From Chenopodium formosanum (lineage: Eukaryota > Streptophyta > Magnoliopsida > Caryophyllales > Amaranthaceae), in NCBI GenBank assembly GCA_024500155.1, contig CM044862.1, forward strand, positions 42,108,001 through 42,172,000: a DNA stretch of 64,000 bases. The letters run 5' to 3'. How positions within the stretch are numbered: the first letter of the stretch is position 1; every line of letters starts with the position of its first letter. This document shows, piece by piece, positions 26,012-35,907 of this stretch. The notes below the pieces were generated by a model. That model was not told the origin of the DNA. It ran no database searches and was given only the letters and a program-made list of their open reading frames with translations. The position numbers were made by a program, and so were the translations under genes.

Positions 26012-26560
26012 CTAACTCAATCCAATCATCCGTTTTGATCTACCCCTATAGATCATGATGCCTAGTATGTACTGAGCCTCTCCCAAGTATTTCATTGAGA
26101 AGCACTTTCCAAGCCAGGCCTTTACAGACTCTAACAACGGAATGCTGTTTCCAATGAGCAATATGTCATCGACATATATGACTAGGAAGGCGATGTCACT
26201 CCCACGGACCTTCTTGTAAACACAAGATTCATCTAGATTCTTGATAAAACGAAACTTACTGATGGCTTCATCGAATCGCAGATTCCAACTACTGCTTGTT
26301 TGCTTTAATCCATAAATGGACTTCTTAAGCTTATAAAATTTCCTAGCATTGTTTTGGTCGACAAAACCTTCAGGCTGTTTCATATACACAGTTTCTTCCA
26401 AATAACCATTAAGGAAGGCGGTTTTGACGTCCATCTGCCATATTTCACAATTGTAATATGCAGCAATCACTAGGAGGATCCGAACGGATTTAAGCATTGC
26501 GACTGGTGAAAAGGTTTCATCGTAATCAATGCCATGAACTTGTCTGTAACCTTTTGCCAC
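26012..26560 (-). pseudogene. Copia pol: reverse transcriptase core
   Basis: This 180-residue open stretch holds the copia polymerase blocks in order: VAKGYRQVHGIDYDETFSPV, the QMDVKTAFLNG block with a catalytic Asp, YMKQPEGF, KSIYGLKQ, and the active-site box YVDD at 26165-26176 (context VIYVDDILLIG). All catalytic residues I can place are present. It begins after a TAG (KAR*VAKGY, where Leu is usual) and ends at a TAG at 26012-26014 (GLS*STYI, where Gln is usual). With both read through, the frame stays open into RNase H. Confidence 0.92.
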
Positions 26561-26995
26561 CTATCTAGCTTTGTAAATGAATACATTTCCATCTTTGTCG
26601 ATTTTCAACTTGAAAATCCACTTACATCCAATATGTGTATAACCTTCAGGTAAGTTAACCAAGTCCCAGACTTGATTTTCAAACATAGAATCCATTTCAG
26701 ATCTCATGGCCTCTTGCCATTTAGCAGAGTCGGTGCTTGCCATCGCTTGCTTGTAGGTTGCCGGTTCATCTCCATCCATAAACATGATGTCCTGATTCTC
26801 GGTTAATACTAAACCAAGATATCTACCAGGTTGAGATCTCAGCCTCTGAGACCTACGTAAGGTAATGGATTGAGCATTTGCATTGTCGGTTCGACTTTGC
26901 ACATTTTGATCATTTTGACCTGCGTCAACAGATGCTGTTTGAGCACTTTGACTGTCATTATGATTTTGTTGCTCATCCTCACGAACTTCGTCGAG
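26561..26995 (-). pseudogene. Copia pol: integrase C-terminus to reverse transcriptase linker
   Basis: Minus strand. Contains LRRSQRLRSQPGRYLG, a typical linker before copia reverse transcriptase, then EPATYKQAMASTDSAKWQEA and NQVWDLVNLPEGYTHIGCKW, which open the polymerase domain. The part nearest 26995 is a Gln/Asn/Asp-rich linker. It continues in frame from the integrase piece through a TAA at 26996-26998 (GRKI*LDEV, usually Gln). Confidence 0.85.
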
Positions 26996-27547
26996 TTAGA
27001 TTTTCCTCCCACTTGTCATTTTGGAAAGGTGCTCCTTCTCCAAAAAGACATCATCGCGAGCAACAAACACTTTGTTCTCCGATTTGTTGTAGAAGTAATA
27101 CCCTTTGGTTTCTTTTGGGTAGCCCACAAAGTAAACCTTGTCAGATTTGGGATGAGGTTTGTCAGAAATCAATTTCTTGACATATGCTTCGCATCCCCAT
27201 ATCTTTAGAAAAGATAACCTGGGAGATTTCTTCGTCCATAATTCATATGGAGTCTTTTCTACAACTTTTGATGGAGCACGATTCAGTGTTAGTGCCGCAG
27301 TTAGAAGTGCGTGTCCCCAGAAAGAGATAGGAAGATCACTAAGACCCATTGTTGATCGTACCATGTCTAACAAGGTTCGATTTCTCCTTTCGGATACTTC
27401 GTTCCATTGTGGAGTTCCTGGAGGTGTCAATTATGAAAGTATACCCTTTTCTTTCATATGGTCATCGAATTCTTGGCTTAAGTATTCACCACCTCGATCC
27501 GATCGAAGGGCTTTGATTTTCTTGCCAAGCTGATTTTCAACTTCACT
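26996..27547 (-). pseudogene. Copia pol: integrase catalytic core, second part
   Basis: Includes the second catalytic Asp in ALRSDRGGEY, then TPPGTPQWNEVSERRNRTLL, which holds the catalytic Glu of the DDE triad. Downstream is FLKIWGCEAYVKK and the GYPKETKGYYFYN block of the C-terminal region. A TAA at 27431-27433 (LS*LTPPG) falls where Gln is usual, and a TAG at 27548-27550 (EF*SEVEN) separates this piece from the first half. Note that GVSERRN-type context reads NEVSERRN here. Integrase would join the cDNA to the host chromosome. Confidence 0.88.
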
Positions 27548-27886
27548 CTAAAATTCTTTGAACTTTTCAAATGATTCAGATTTATGCGACATGAGGTAGA
27601 CATAGCCATATCTATTATAGTCGTCTGTGAAAGTGATGAAATATCGATGTCCATTTCTTGTTGTTGAGCTCATTGGTCCACATACATCAGTATGTATAAG
27701 ACCCAATAAGTCACTTGCCCTTTTTCCCAACTTGGAGAATGGTTGTTTAATCATCTTTCCTAATAGACATCCCTCGCAATTCTCAAACGATTCTAAATCG
27801 AAAGAGTCAAGAACACCTTCTTGTAGAAGTTTCTTGATACGTTTGATGTTGATGTGGCCAAGACGACAATGCCACAAGTAAGCCTA
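27548..27886 (-). pseudogene. Copia pol: GAG-pre-integrase zinc finger and start of integrase
   Basis: Starts after a TAG (27884-27886, ESN*AYL). Shows the HHCC zinc-binding finger: LWHCRLGHINIKRI with two His, then CEGCLLGK with two Cys. The integrase core begins IHTDVCGPM, giving the first catalytic Asp, followed by YFITFTDDYNRYGYVYLM. It ends at the TAG at 27548-27550. All four zinc ligands are present. Confidence 0.92.
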
Positions 27887-28380
27887 ATTTGACTCTATGG
27901 TCTTAGCTCTTTTGGTATCATTATTCACATTATAAACTTGTTTGTCTAAAGAAAGCACATAAAGGCCGTTTTCAGAATGTGCAATACCATATAAAACATT
28001 ATCGAGATAAAACGAACATTCTTTGTCCTTTACTCGAAATTCAAAACTTTTGGCATCCAACGCCGAAATTGAAATAATGTTTTTGGTAATGTTAGGAATA
28101 TAATAAACATTATCGAGTTCCAAAACTAGCCTGGTGGGCAAAGACAAACTGAAAGTTCCTACGGATACGACACCAATTCTGGCTCCATTGCCGACCCGGA
28201 GTTTAATCTCTCCCTTCTCTAGCCTTCTAGCATTCCTTAGTCCCTGAGAATTGGAACAAAGGTGTGAGCCGCATCCGGTATCTAATACCCATTATTTTAA
28301 GCTAGTGAAGTTAAAGTCTATAACGAATATACCTGATTCAAAAGCAACGGTTCCGTTCTTCTTATCTTCCTTGAACTTGA
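27887..28380 (-). pseudogene. Copia pol: aspartic protease region
   Basis: Minus strand. The active-site triplet DTG is at 28274-28282 in the context WVLDTGCGSHLC, typical of copia proteases that process the polyprotein. A TAA at 28292-28294 sits two codons before the Val of that motif (LK*WVLDTG). Downstream is LELDNVYYIPNITKNIISIS, the conserved stretch after the protease. The following ~70 residues are open to 27887. With its upstream stop the protease cannot be made as part of a polyprotein. Confidence 0.88.
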
Positions 28381-28436
28381 GGAAATCTCTCTTCCAATGT
28401 CCCTTCTTCTTACAGTAGAAACATTCGGAATCAGAT
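28381..28436 (-). pseudogene. Copia gag zinc knuckle, out of frame and missing its last Cys
   Basis: The minus strand encodes ECFYCKKKGHWKRDF. This is a CCHC nucleic-acid-binding knuckle in which the fourth ligand is Phe (TTC) instead of Cys. It is in a different frame from the main gag because a run of seven A (plus-strand T-run 28451-28457) is one base too long, and the main frame ends in KDKKSSVF at 28437. Confidence 0.8.
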
Positions 28437-29258
28437 TTAGAAGACGCTACTTTTTTTATCCTTGGTAGCTTTAGACTTAGGTGGAAAAGTTTTCTTTTTA
28501 CCTTTCCCCTTAAAGCCTTTCTTCTTCTTGCTCCAAAATTTGAACGGCTTGCCCTTTTTAATCATGAGCATATCATGCTTTCCCTCATCCTTGAGCGTTT
28601 GCTCAGCTTGCTTCAACATACCATGAAGCTCGGTGAGGGTTTTCTCCATGCTGTGCATATTATAGTTCATCTTGAACTGATCATACCCTTTGTGCAGCGA
28701 GTGGAGAATGATGTCAATTGCCATCTCGGTTGAATACCCCGCATCAAGCCTTCCCATGTTTTCAAACAATCCAATCATTTTGAGTACATGTGGGCTGACT
28801 GGCTCTCCTTTCTTGAGCTTGCTCTCAAGGATCTGCTTGTGGGTTTCAAATCTTTCAGTTTGGGCCTGCTCTTGGAACATATTCTGCAATTCAGAAATGA
28901 TCTCAAATGCCGTCTCTTTTTCAAAGAAAGTCTTTTGAAGCTCAGGAGACATTGTGGCCAACATGATGCATTTAACATCTCGATTGTCACTTTGCCATCG
29001 ATTTAGGGCAGCTTGAGTCACCTCCTCACTGGGAGCCTCGGGAATTTCCTCATCAAGGACATATTCCTTTTTCTCTTGCATGAGAACAATTCGCAAGTTC
29101 CTTTGCCAATCAAGAAAATTTGGCCCACTCAGCTTCTCCTTGTCAAGAATTGAGCGTAACGAGAATTGGTTGTTTGAGTTATTTGAAGAGATGATTCTAC
29201 AATTGAAAGAATTTAAAATGAAAAACCATTCATTATACTTAAATAAGATTGAATTCAT
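28437..29258 (-). pseudogene. Copia gag (capsid-like protein)
   Basis: This 273-codon frame on the minus strand resembles copia gag. Landmarks are FSLRSILDKEKLSGPNFLDW near residue 32, the LATMSPELQKTF region near 100, then LKMIGLFENMGRLDAGYS and the basic tail KKKKGFKGKGKKK near 250. Gag would form the virus-like particle around the RNA. The true start is uncertain: the first Met adds about 30 residues unlike the family, so translation may have begun at a Met now lost or at residue ~30. The frame ends early at the A-run frameshift just before the zinc knuckle. Confidence 0.88.
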
Positions 29259-31882
29259 GCATTTTAATCAAACTTATTTAAAACGTCTTATTCACACATT
29301 AAAGATTGTCCCCATTTTAGGTGAGAATAAGTCGATTCCAAGATCCAAAGAAACAAAGAGTGGTTAAGCATGCTTTGGCTTGTCTTAACACTCAATCTCC
29401 TAAGGTAAGCAACGCTTTGCTAATGGCTCCAAGCCACTCTTGGTTGAATAAATCGTCGCATCCAATGCTCTCTAAACAATTTATTCACTTTGCCACGACA
29501 TGTTAGGACTCCATCACTCATACCATTGAGTATAACAAAAACCACCTTGCATACCCGGTATGCCTTACATTCCTTGGAGAAGTAGTGATGCCTCGCTTTG
29601 GCGTAGCCCACCACTACCCTCGTTCGGTTGGTAAGTGTGTTTTGGAATGGCAAGTTTTACTCAATATTTTAGGGACCTAGGGTTTCTATGTTGGTTGATT
29701 TAAGTGAACTTAATTAATCATCTCAACATTCGAAATCCTAAACATGCATCTAACATATAATTCTTTTATATATAAACATAAATATATATCGAAAACATAA
29801 ATAGAGATGCATTTGGCAACTAGCATGACCCCTTGAGATCTTCAAGTCTTTAAAAGGTCTTTATTTGCAGCTTCATGGCTTTGTCTTCTAAGAACCCCGT
29901 CTTCAAGACTTGACCAAAATATTACAATTGCTAGTATCTACGATTAGGACTAATCTAAATATTAAGGTAGTAAAATACTCAACGGTCCGCAGACGTATTA
30001 AGATTCACAAAAAAACATCACGGATCACAGTCCGTATTTTCTATCCTAATCGGGCCCCACTAGTTGCCATTTCATAAAACCTGTGAGAGAATTTACATTC
30101 CATTCATCCATTCACTATCTGTGAATGGGCCATGCATTTTACAACGATAAACAAGTAACAATGCATAAAACACGCGAGAACTAGTAACTAATCTAGGTGG
30201 TTAATCCAATTAACACGCCTAATTAAACTAGTCAAAGTTGTTTTAACCGGTTATGGTAATAACTTAGAGACGCTCCCACTAAATTCCGCATCCAACTTAA
30301 CTAATCCAATTAATTAAGTCGGTGAACCCAAATATTTGCCAAAATTAATTTTGCAAATGTTGCTCAAAACCCGAGGCCTAGCCTCCAAAAATTTTAATTA
30401 AATAAACAAAATAATTAAAATAATTAAAATGACAATTTAAGCAAAGTTACGAATTCCAAAATGTCTAAGTGCCTAGCACTAATACTTGGAGTCCAAAAAA
30501 AATACCCTTATTTACATATTAAGCTACGCTAAAATTAACTTTAAAATAGCATCGCCTTAATAACCCGGGGTTATTGTGCCAATTATGGGATTATACGTAC
30601 CGTACAACAAGCACGTAGTATGCCCATGCGCACTCCCGCAACACCAAGCATGCATTTGGGCTGCTTGTGCTCGCATGCGCTACGCCCAGCCCAGCCAAGT
30701 GTAGCAGCACGCACAGCGCGCAGAGCATTATGCTGCTGCTGGCAGCGAGCAGCAGCCCACGCCCTTCCTCGCACACACACACGCACAGCACCAAGCACCT
30801 AAGAACGGAGTGCCTAGCAGCCTCGGCAGCCACATATGGGTTGCGTGAGCAGCCCAGCTTGACGAGAGCAAGCTCGGGGCTCTTAGGCCTCGTGTTGCGT
30901 GCTAATGCTTCGAAAATTATCGATTTTGTGTGTCACATTATAAATCAATTCTAAATTAATTTTAGAATAAATTTTGAGGAAAAATGAAAAATAACAAGTC
31001 CAACTTAAATAATTCATCCATATGCAATTAACCAAATTTATTTCCAAGAACCATTCTTTAATAAAATTGGTTTAACTTGGTGTAATAAAATAAATTAGGG
31101 CAATTGATCTCACAATTAATTTAATCACTTTAAATTAATCTTGAGATTTTGACAAAATAAAAGGGAGTTGGAAAAATGAAGATAAGTTCAATAAAGACTC
31201 CAACTTTGATACTTGTGACTCCATGAAAAAATTATATCTTCCAATATGAAGATAAACCAATTTCAATCACAAGTTTTAAACTTTATGATTCCAATTAACT
31301 AAAAAAATGATTAAATCAACAAAGTTTAACCAAAATTCATGGAATTTAGTATCTCAAAGTTTCAATCACTTATCATAAATAAAGATTGAATCTTTAGTAC
31401 TTGGAAGCAACAAAGAACAACAATTTCACACTTAATGCAATTAATTTGCAATTATGTGAAAAAATGAAACCAAACTTTCAAGCACCAATTACTACCAAGT
31501 AATCATGCTTAAAGTGGTTTAAAATTGCATATAAATAAAGGAAAGAACCAAATTCATAACCACCATAAATATGCAATCAATTTTCAAGGTTAGAAAGACT
31601 ATAAATTTTTCGTCAAAACGAAAAATCCCTCGAAAAATACATTTCTGGTCATTTTTTGGCCAAAAACAGAGGTCTACAAGGGTAAAACCATTTCCAGAAC
31701 GCCTTTTCCACCCAAAATTCAATATATTTGGGGCAAAATCTAGGTTCAGGAGCTGAAGACAGCTCTAATACGAGGTAAAAATTGGAAAAATGAGTTACTA
31801 ATCTAATTAGCAACTTAAAACCAGAAAAATTAAGCCATAAAAACACCTTGAAAATATTATGATTTTAAAAATAAACGAGCGA
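29259..31882 (-). other. Copia leader, 2.6 kb without coding frame
   Basis: This lies between the primer site and gag. It is mostly AT-rich with no domain that I recognise. A GC-rich island at 30595-30900 resembles in composition the LTR tract (GCATGC, GCAGC and CGCA words). The length is far above a usual copia leader, so an old insertion within it is possible, but I see no clear ends. Confidence 0.6.
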
Positions 31883-31896
31883 GGCTCCGATACCGC
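31883..31896 (-). other. Primer-binding site, initiator-Met tRNA type
   Basis: Immediately inside the 5' LTR the minus strand reads GCGGTATCGGAGCC, close to the plant copia primer site TGGTATCAGAGCC complementary to initiator tRNA-Met. Two to three mismatches suggest decay. Its location fits a minus-strand element. Confidence 0.75.
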
Positions 31897-33323
31897 TGTT
31901 GGAGTTTTGTGAGTCCGACTCACCGCGGAAACAAACCCAAAAACAAGACCGCACTCGCAATAAATAAAACCATAAACATAATTAAATTAATCACAAGATT
32001 AAGATAAGCTAATTACCTTTGACGCGTGCTTCGCTCCAAAATGAGCTCTTACTTAAAAGCTTCAAGTCCCGCTCACACAGAGACCTCCAACGAAGTCCAC
32101 CCGCACCAACAAAACCGACTAGGTCCAATGTCTTGAGGTTAACAAGACCCGACCAATAAAACCCGAGTAATTATATTGAGTTCAAAGGTTTTCACTAATT
32201 GTGATGCCTTTTCAACTCTTACTCAAGCATCATTCCCAATGCCCATACTTGGGTATTTATAGGAAATGATGGGAGTATCATTTACACTCCCATCAATGTG
32301 GGATAGTATGATTTTTCCATTTTATTTTAAAGATAAAATAAAATTAATAATCAAGCTAGTAATAAATCAACAAGTGGCAAGCTCATGTGAGTGGTTAGGT
32401 GAGGACCACTTGGAGAAGGGGGGACCAAACTTGCTCCCCACTCCCTCTCCCATAACCAGCCACCTCACTCCACACACACTCAAGGACCACAAGCCACATG
32501 GCACCCACCCTTGGGCACCAAGGCAGCCAAGGTGGGCTGCCATGTGCTGCTGTCCGTGGCAACCACGCCCAGCAAGCCCAGCAGGCCCAACACTCGCATG
32601 CGGGCTGCCAGGCGCTGCTGGCCAGTAAGCCTAGCATGCTTGTGCGAGCTGGTGCTAGCCTTGTGCCTTGGCCAGCGCTGCTAGGCAGCAAGCAATGGCC
32701 TAGCCATGCTACTGCTAGCTGTGGCGAGCTGGCGCGCCTAGCGTGCTAGCTGCTGCAGCTTGTTGCGGCATGGCTTGCTAGCCATTGCGCGCACAAGGTT
32801 GTGCCTAGCATGCTAGCATGCACTAGGCAGCGCCTAGCCTTGCGATGCTAGCATGGTTGCGCTAGCACGCACCAGCCAGCCTAGGCTCGGCTTGGTGCGC
32901 ATGCTAGCCACCATGCTAGGCCATACGCCCTTAGCACTCGGTTTGCTTGGGCATTCCGATGCTAGGGGTATTTTGGTCTTTTGTTGATTTATTACTATTT
33001 CTCGTCTCGTCTTTCACTATTTTTCGACTCGACTTCCGACGCTCTAAGCTCGAATTTCTGACGTCTAAATAAATATTACTCGGTCGACTCATTAATTCCT
33101 TCCGAATTAATTCGTCGTTTCGGTTTGTTGAATGCTTGGGTGTGACCCGAAGGGTTCAGTCAAGATTAAGCTGTAATATTAATTATTCATTAATATTACT
33201 GATCGGAAGCGGCCTCCACCCAGGCATTCCGATCACTTGAACTCACTGAATATATTAGCTTTCTAATAATTCTGAACCCACTAACGGAATAGTACACTTG
33301 TTAGAAGGACACCATTCCTTTCA
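31897..33323 (-). repeat. Copia LTR (5' LTR of the minus-strand element)
   Basis: 1427 bp, plus-strand ends TGTTGGAG and TTTCA. It is the promoter-bearing LTR for the minus-strand coding region because gag lies to its left and the primer-binding site abuts its left edge. A TATA box is at 32254-32263. It holds the same GC-rich GCTAGC-laden tract (32550-32950) as its partner, plus the extra segment near 32420-32540. Confidence 0.95.
32254..32263 (-). promoter_or_regulatory. TATA box of the copia 5' LTR
   Basis: The minus strand reads CCTATAAATACCC here, a good plant TATA box. The equivalent in the other LTR is at 23351-23360. Transcription would run leftward, leaving about 330 bp of R/U5 before the primer site. 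Whether it fires is unknown. Confidence 0.6.
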
Positions 33324-33328
33324 ACAAG

Positions 33329-33387
33329 AACACCCTGAGCACAAACTTCCAGCCACCTTCTAGGAAAGGTTCTGGAAATAAAGCCCA
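33329..33387 (-). mobile_element. LINE-D fragment, right part
   Basis: This continues LINE-D after the copia insertion. It matches LINE-B near 34530-34590 (AACAACCTGAGC and CCACCTTCTAG words). It is followed by the 13-bp repeat GATTCAAAATGCT at 33388-33400 that also precedes the left part, which marks the full extent of this LINE fragment. Confidence 0.8.
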
Positions 33388-33400
33388 GATTCAAAATGCT

Positions 33401-34350
33401 TTTTTTTTTTATTTGTTTGACTTTTATTTGATTTAAAAAGCCTTGTATTAATGTGTTTGACATTCATTTGATTTAATTAGCTTTGTTGAATGCGTTTAAG
33501 TTCAATTTGATTAAAAAAGCTTTGTTAGAATGTGTTTGACATTTGTTTGATGCAAAAAGCTTTGTTTGAATGTGTTTGACTTTCATTTGATTCTAAAAGC
33601 TTTGGTTGAATGTGTTTGACTTTCGTTTGATTCAAAAAGCATTGTTTGGATGTGTTTGACTTTCATTTGATTCAAAAAGCTTTGTTTGAATGTGTTTGTC
33701 TTTCCTTGGATTCAAAAAGATTTGCTTAAATGGGTTTGACTTTCATATGATTCAATAAGCTTCGTTGAATGCTTTGTTTGAATGTGTTTCACTTTCATTT
33801 GATTCATAAAAGATTTGTTTGAATGTCTATGACTTTCATTTGATTCAAAAAGCTTTGTTTAAATGTTTTTGACTTTGATTTTATTCAAAAAGCTTTGTTT
33901 GAATGCGTTTACTTTCCTTTGATTCAAAAATATATGTTTCAATGTGTTTTACTTTCATGTGATTTAATTAGCTTCGTTGAATGCTTTTTAAATTCATTCA
34001 ATTCTAAAAGCTTTGTCTAAATTTGTTTAACTTCCATTTAATTCAAAAACCTTTGTGTTTGACTTTTATTTGATTCTGTGAGATTTAATGAATGCATTTG
34101 ACTATGCTAATTTTTATTCGAATATGTTTAACTGTCGTATGATTCAAAAGTCTTTGTTTGAATGCGTTTGACTTTCGTTTGATTCAATTAACTTTGTTTA
34201 ATGCACTTGACTTTCATTCGATTGAGAAATCTTTGTTTGAATTTGTTAGAATTTCATTTGATTCAAAAAGCTTTATTTGATTGTGTTTAACATTCAGTCA
34301 ATTCAAAAAGTTTTGTTTGAATGTGTTTTACTTTCATTTGATTCAAAACG
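33401..34350 (+). repeat. Satellite segment between LINE-D and LINE-B
   Basis: The same 40-bp satellite continues in the same orientation and phase, so it is the original array interrupted by insertions. It carries the same variant monomers (CTTCGTTGAATGC, TTTGACTATGCTAATTTTTA) as the main block. Confidence 0.95.
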
Positions 34351-35200
34351 CTTTTTTTTTTTTAGAAAATATGAGAAATTTTATTACCAAAAGGAAAAGT
34401 TACAACTTACAAGAGCTAAGTTATAACTAAAACCAAACCCCACAAGATCTGAAAAACAGGCCAACCAACCACCAAACAGTTCAAGCTCAATCTCTTGCCA
34501 CCTTCTATGAAGGGTTTAAGAGAAAGATACAAGAACAACCTGAGCTTAAGCTTCCATCCACCTTCTAGAAAGGGTTTTGGAAGCTAGGCCCAAGAACACA
34601 AAAACAAACACAGAGCAGGACAAACCTGCAAACAAGAAATACCACTCGTGCAAACTGCATAAAATAAAACCTCCACCTAGACTCAGTTGCAAAAGCAATA
34701 GGACTAGACAAAAGAAGGTAGTACATCAACTCAGAGAAAACAACCAAGTTAAGCACCAGAAAGACAAAATAAGAAGCAAATTGCTGCCTTAAAAAAAACA
34801 GCAGAAAAAGCAAAATAGAAATAGCAGCAGCAGCCACTCAAACCAAGCTGCAGCAAGCCAGAACAGCAATTGCAGAAAGCAGCAACAACACCCAGCAACA
34901 GCTGACTTGCTGACCAGATTCAGCAACAGCTCAGCAACAGAAAACAACAACTGCAGAACAGAAGTCAGCAAGAACAACAGAAATCAGCAACAACAACAGA
35001 AACCAGCAGCAGCAACAAAATTTTTGCATCTGCAACAGAATTCAACAAAAGCAACAGAAATTAACAACAGCAACAAGAATTCAGAAATCAGAATTCAAAA
35101 AAACAGTTTCAACATTCAGCATTCAGAAATAAGAATTCAACAACAAAACCAGCAACAACATCAGCAAAAATGAACAGCAAAAGCAGTATCTTACATGTTT
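34351..35200 (-). other. LINE-B 3' UTR with CAG/CAA-rich tract
   Basis: Noncoding 3' end with the poly-A tail. From 34780 to 35170 the plus strand is a long imperfect CAGCAA/AACAGC-rich tract, and frames in it are low-complexity artefacts. The part at 34424-34600 has a repeated CACCTTCTA(G/T) phrase and is the region shared with LINE-D. Confidence 0.85.
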
Positions 35201-35907
35201 CTAAGCCTGTTCAGCAGTTACAATCAAGTATTTTCTTCCCGTTGGGATTCTACAAGCTGAATGAAAGACTCTTTTAGTGAAGGCAACTTGGATCACTTTG
35301 TTTTTCAATCTGGAACTTCTGCAGATTTTCTTCACCCATTCAATCTCATCATCAAACTGCATAACAGGCTTGGAAACATGTAAGATACTCAACACCTTAT
35401 TACAAACCTGTCTTGAGTACTCACAATCAATGAATAATTGTTGAACACTTTCATTGCTATTTAAGCAAAAGAAACACCTTGGATCACAAGAGATGTGCCA
35501 TTGTAGCAAACTATTCTTAGTGACAAGCCTATCCCACAAAGCTAGCCACAAGATAAATAAACTTTTAGGAGTTGCCAAGTTATGACAAATGACCCTCTTC
35601 CAAGGAACCTTAGGAACTTGAGGCCTAATAGCAGCATAAAGCTTCTTGATTTTTATCTTATTGCCCTGTATGAAACCATCCCATCCCCCTTGATCGTTCA
35701 CAATATCTCTACAACTCAGAATCCTCTTCAAAAACCAAGAGCATTTAGTAGGGGTAGGATTGGTCCAACAATCTTTATGCTTGAAATAATAGATATGGAC
35801 CCACTTAACCCAAAGATTATTAGCCTTATGAGCAATATCCCAAAGTAACTTAGTGACAGCTGCCTTATTCCACTCAGGAAGAGAAAGCAAGTTCCAGCCA
35901 CCACAGA
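35201..35907 (-). pseudogene. LINE-B ORF2 C-terminus (zf-RVT)
   Basis: Minus strand, open for about 235 residues. Contains the Trp-rich GGWNLLSLPEWNKAA, WVKWVHIYYFKHKDCW, the ATPKSLFILWLALWDRL block and the zinc-binding pattern CFFCLNSNESVQQLFIDC (CxxC...H replaced by Q...C). This region follows the reverse transcriptase in plant LINEs and is thought to bind RNA. The first residues of the open frame come from the solo LTR, not from the LINE. Confidence 0.88.

Larger units (their letters stand above)
22993..33323 (-). mobile_element. Complete but inactivated Ty1/copia LTR retrotransposon
   Basis: A 10.3-kb element with long terminal repeats at 22993-24303 and 31897-33323, TG...CA ends and a 5-bp target duplication ACAAG (22988-22992 and 33324-33328). 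Coding order on the minus strand is gag, protease, integrase, reverse transcriptase, RNase H, which is the copia order. It lies inside a LINE 3' UTR, and LINE-B gives the uninterrupted reference at that site. The polyprotein frame has at least one frameshift and about nine stops, so it cannot move by itself. It is long for a copia element because of a 2.6-kb leader, 0.9 kb of 3' noncoding DNA and LTRs of 1.3-1.4 kb. I do not assign a lineage. Confidence 0.95.

Noticed and set aside
29259..31882. A separate element inside the copia leader
   Set aside because: The length suggests an insertion, but I found no terminal repeats or target duplication to define one.
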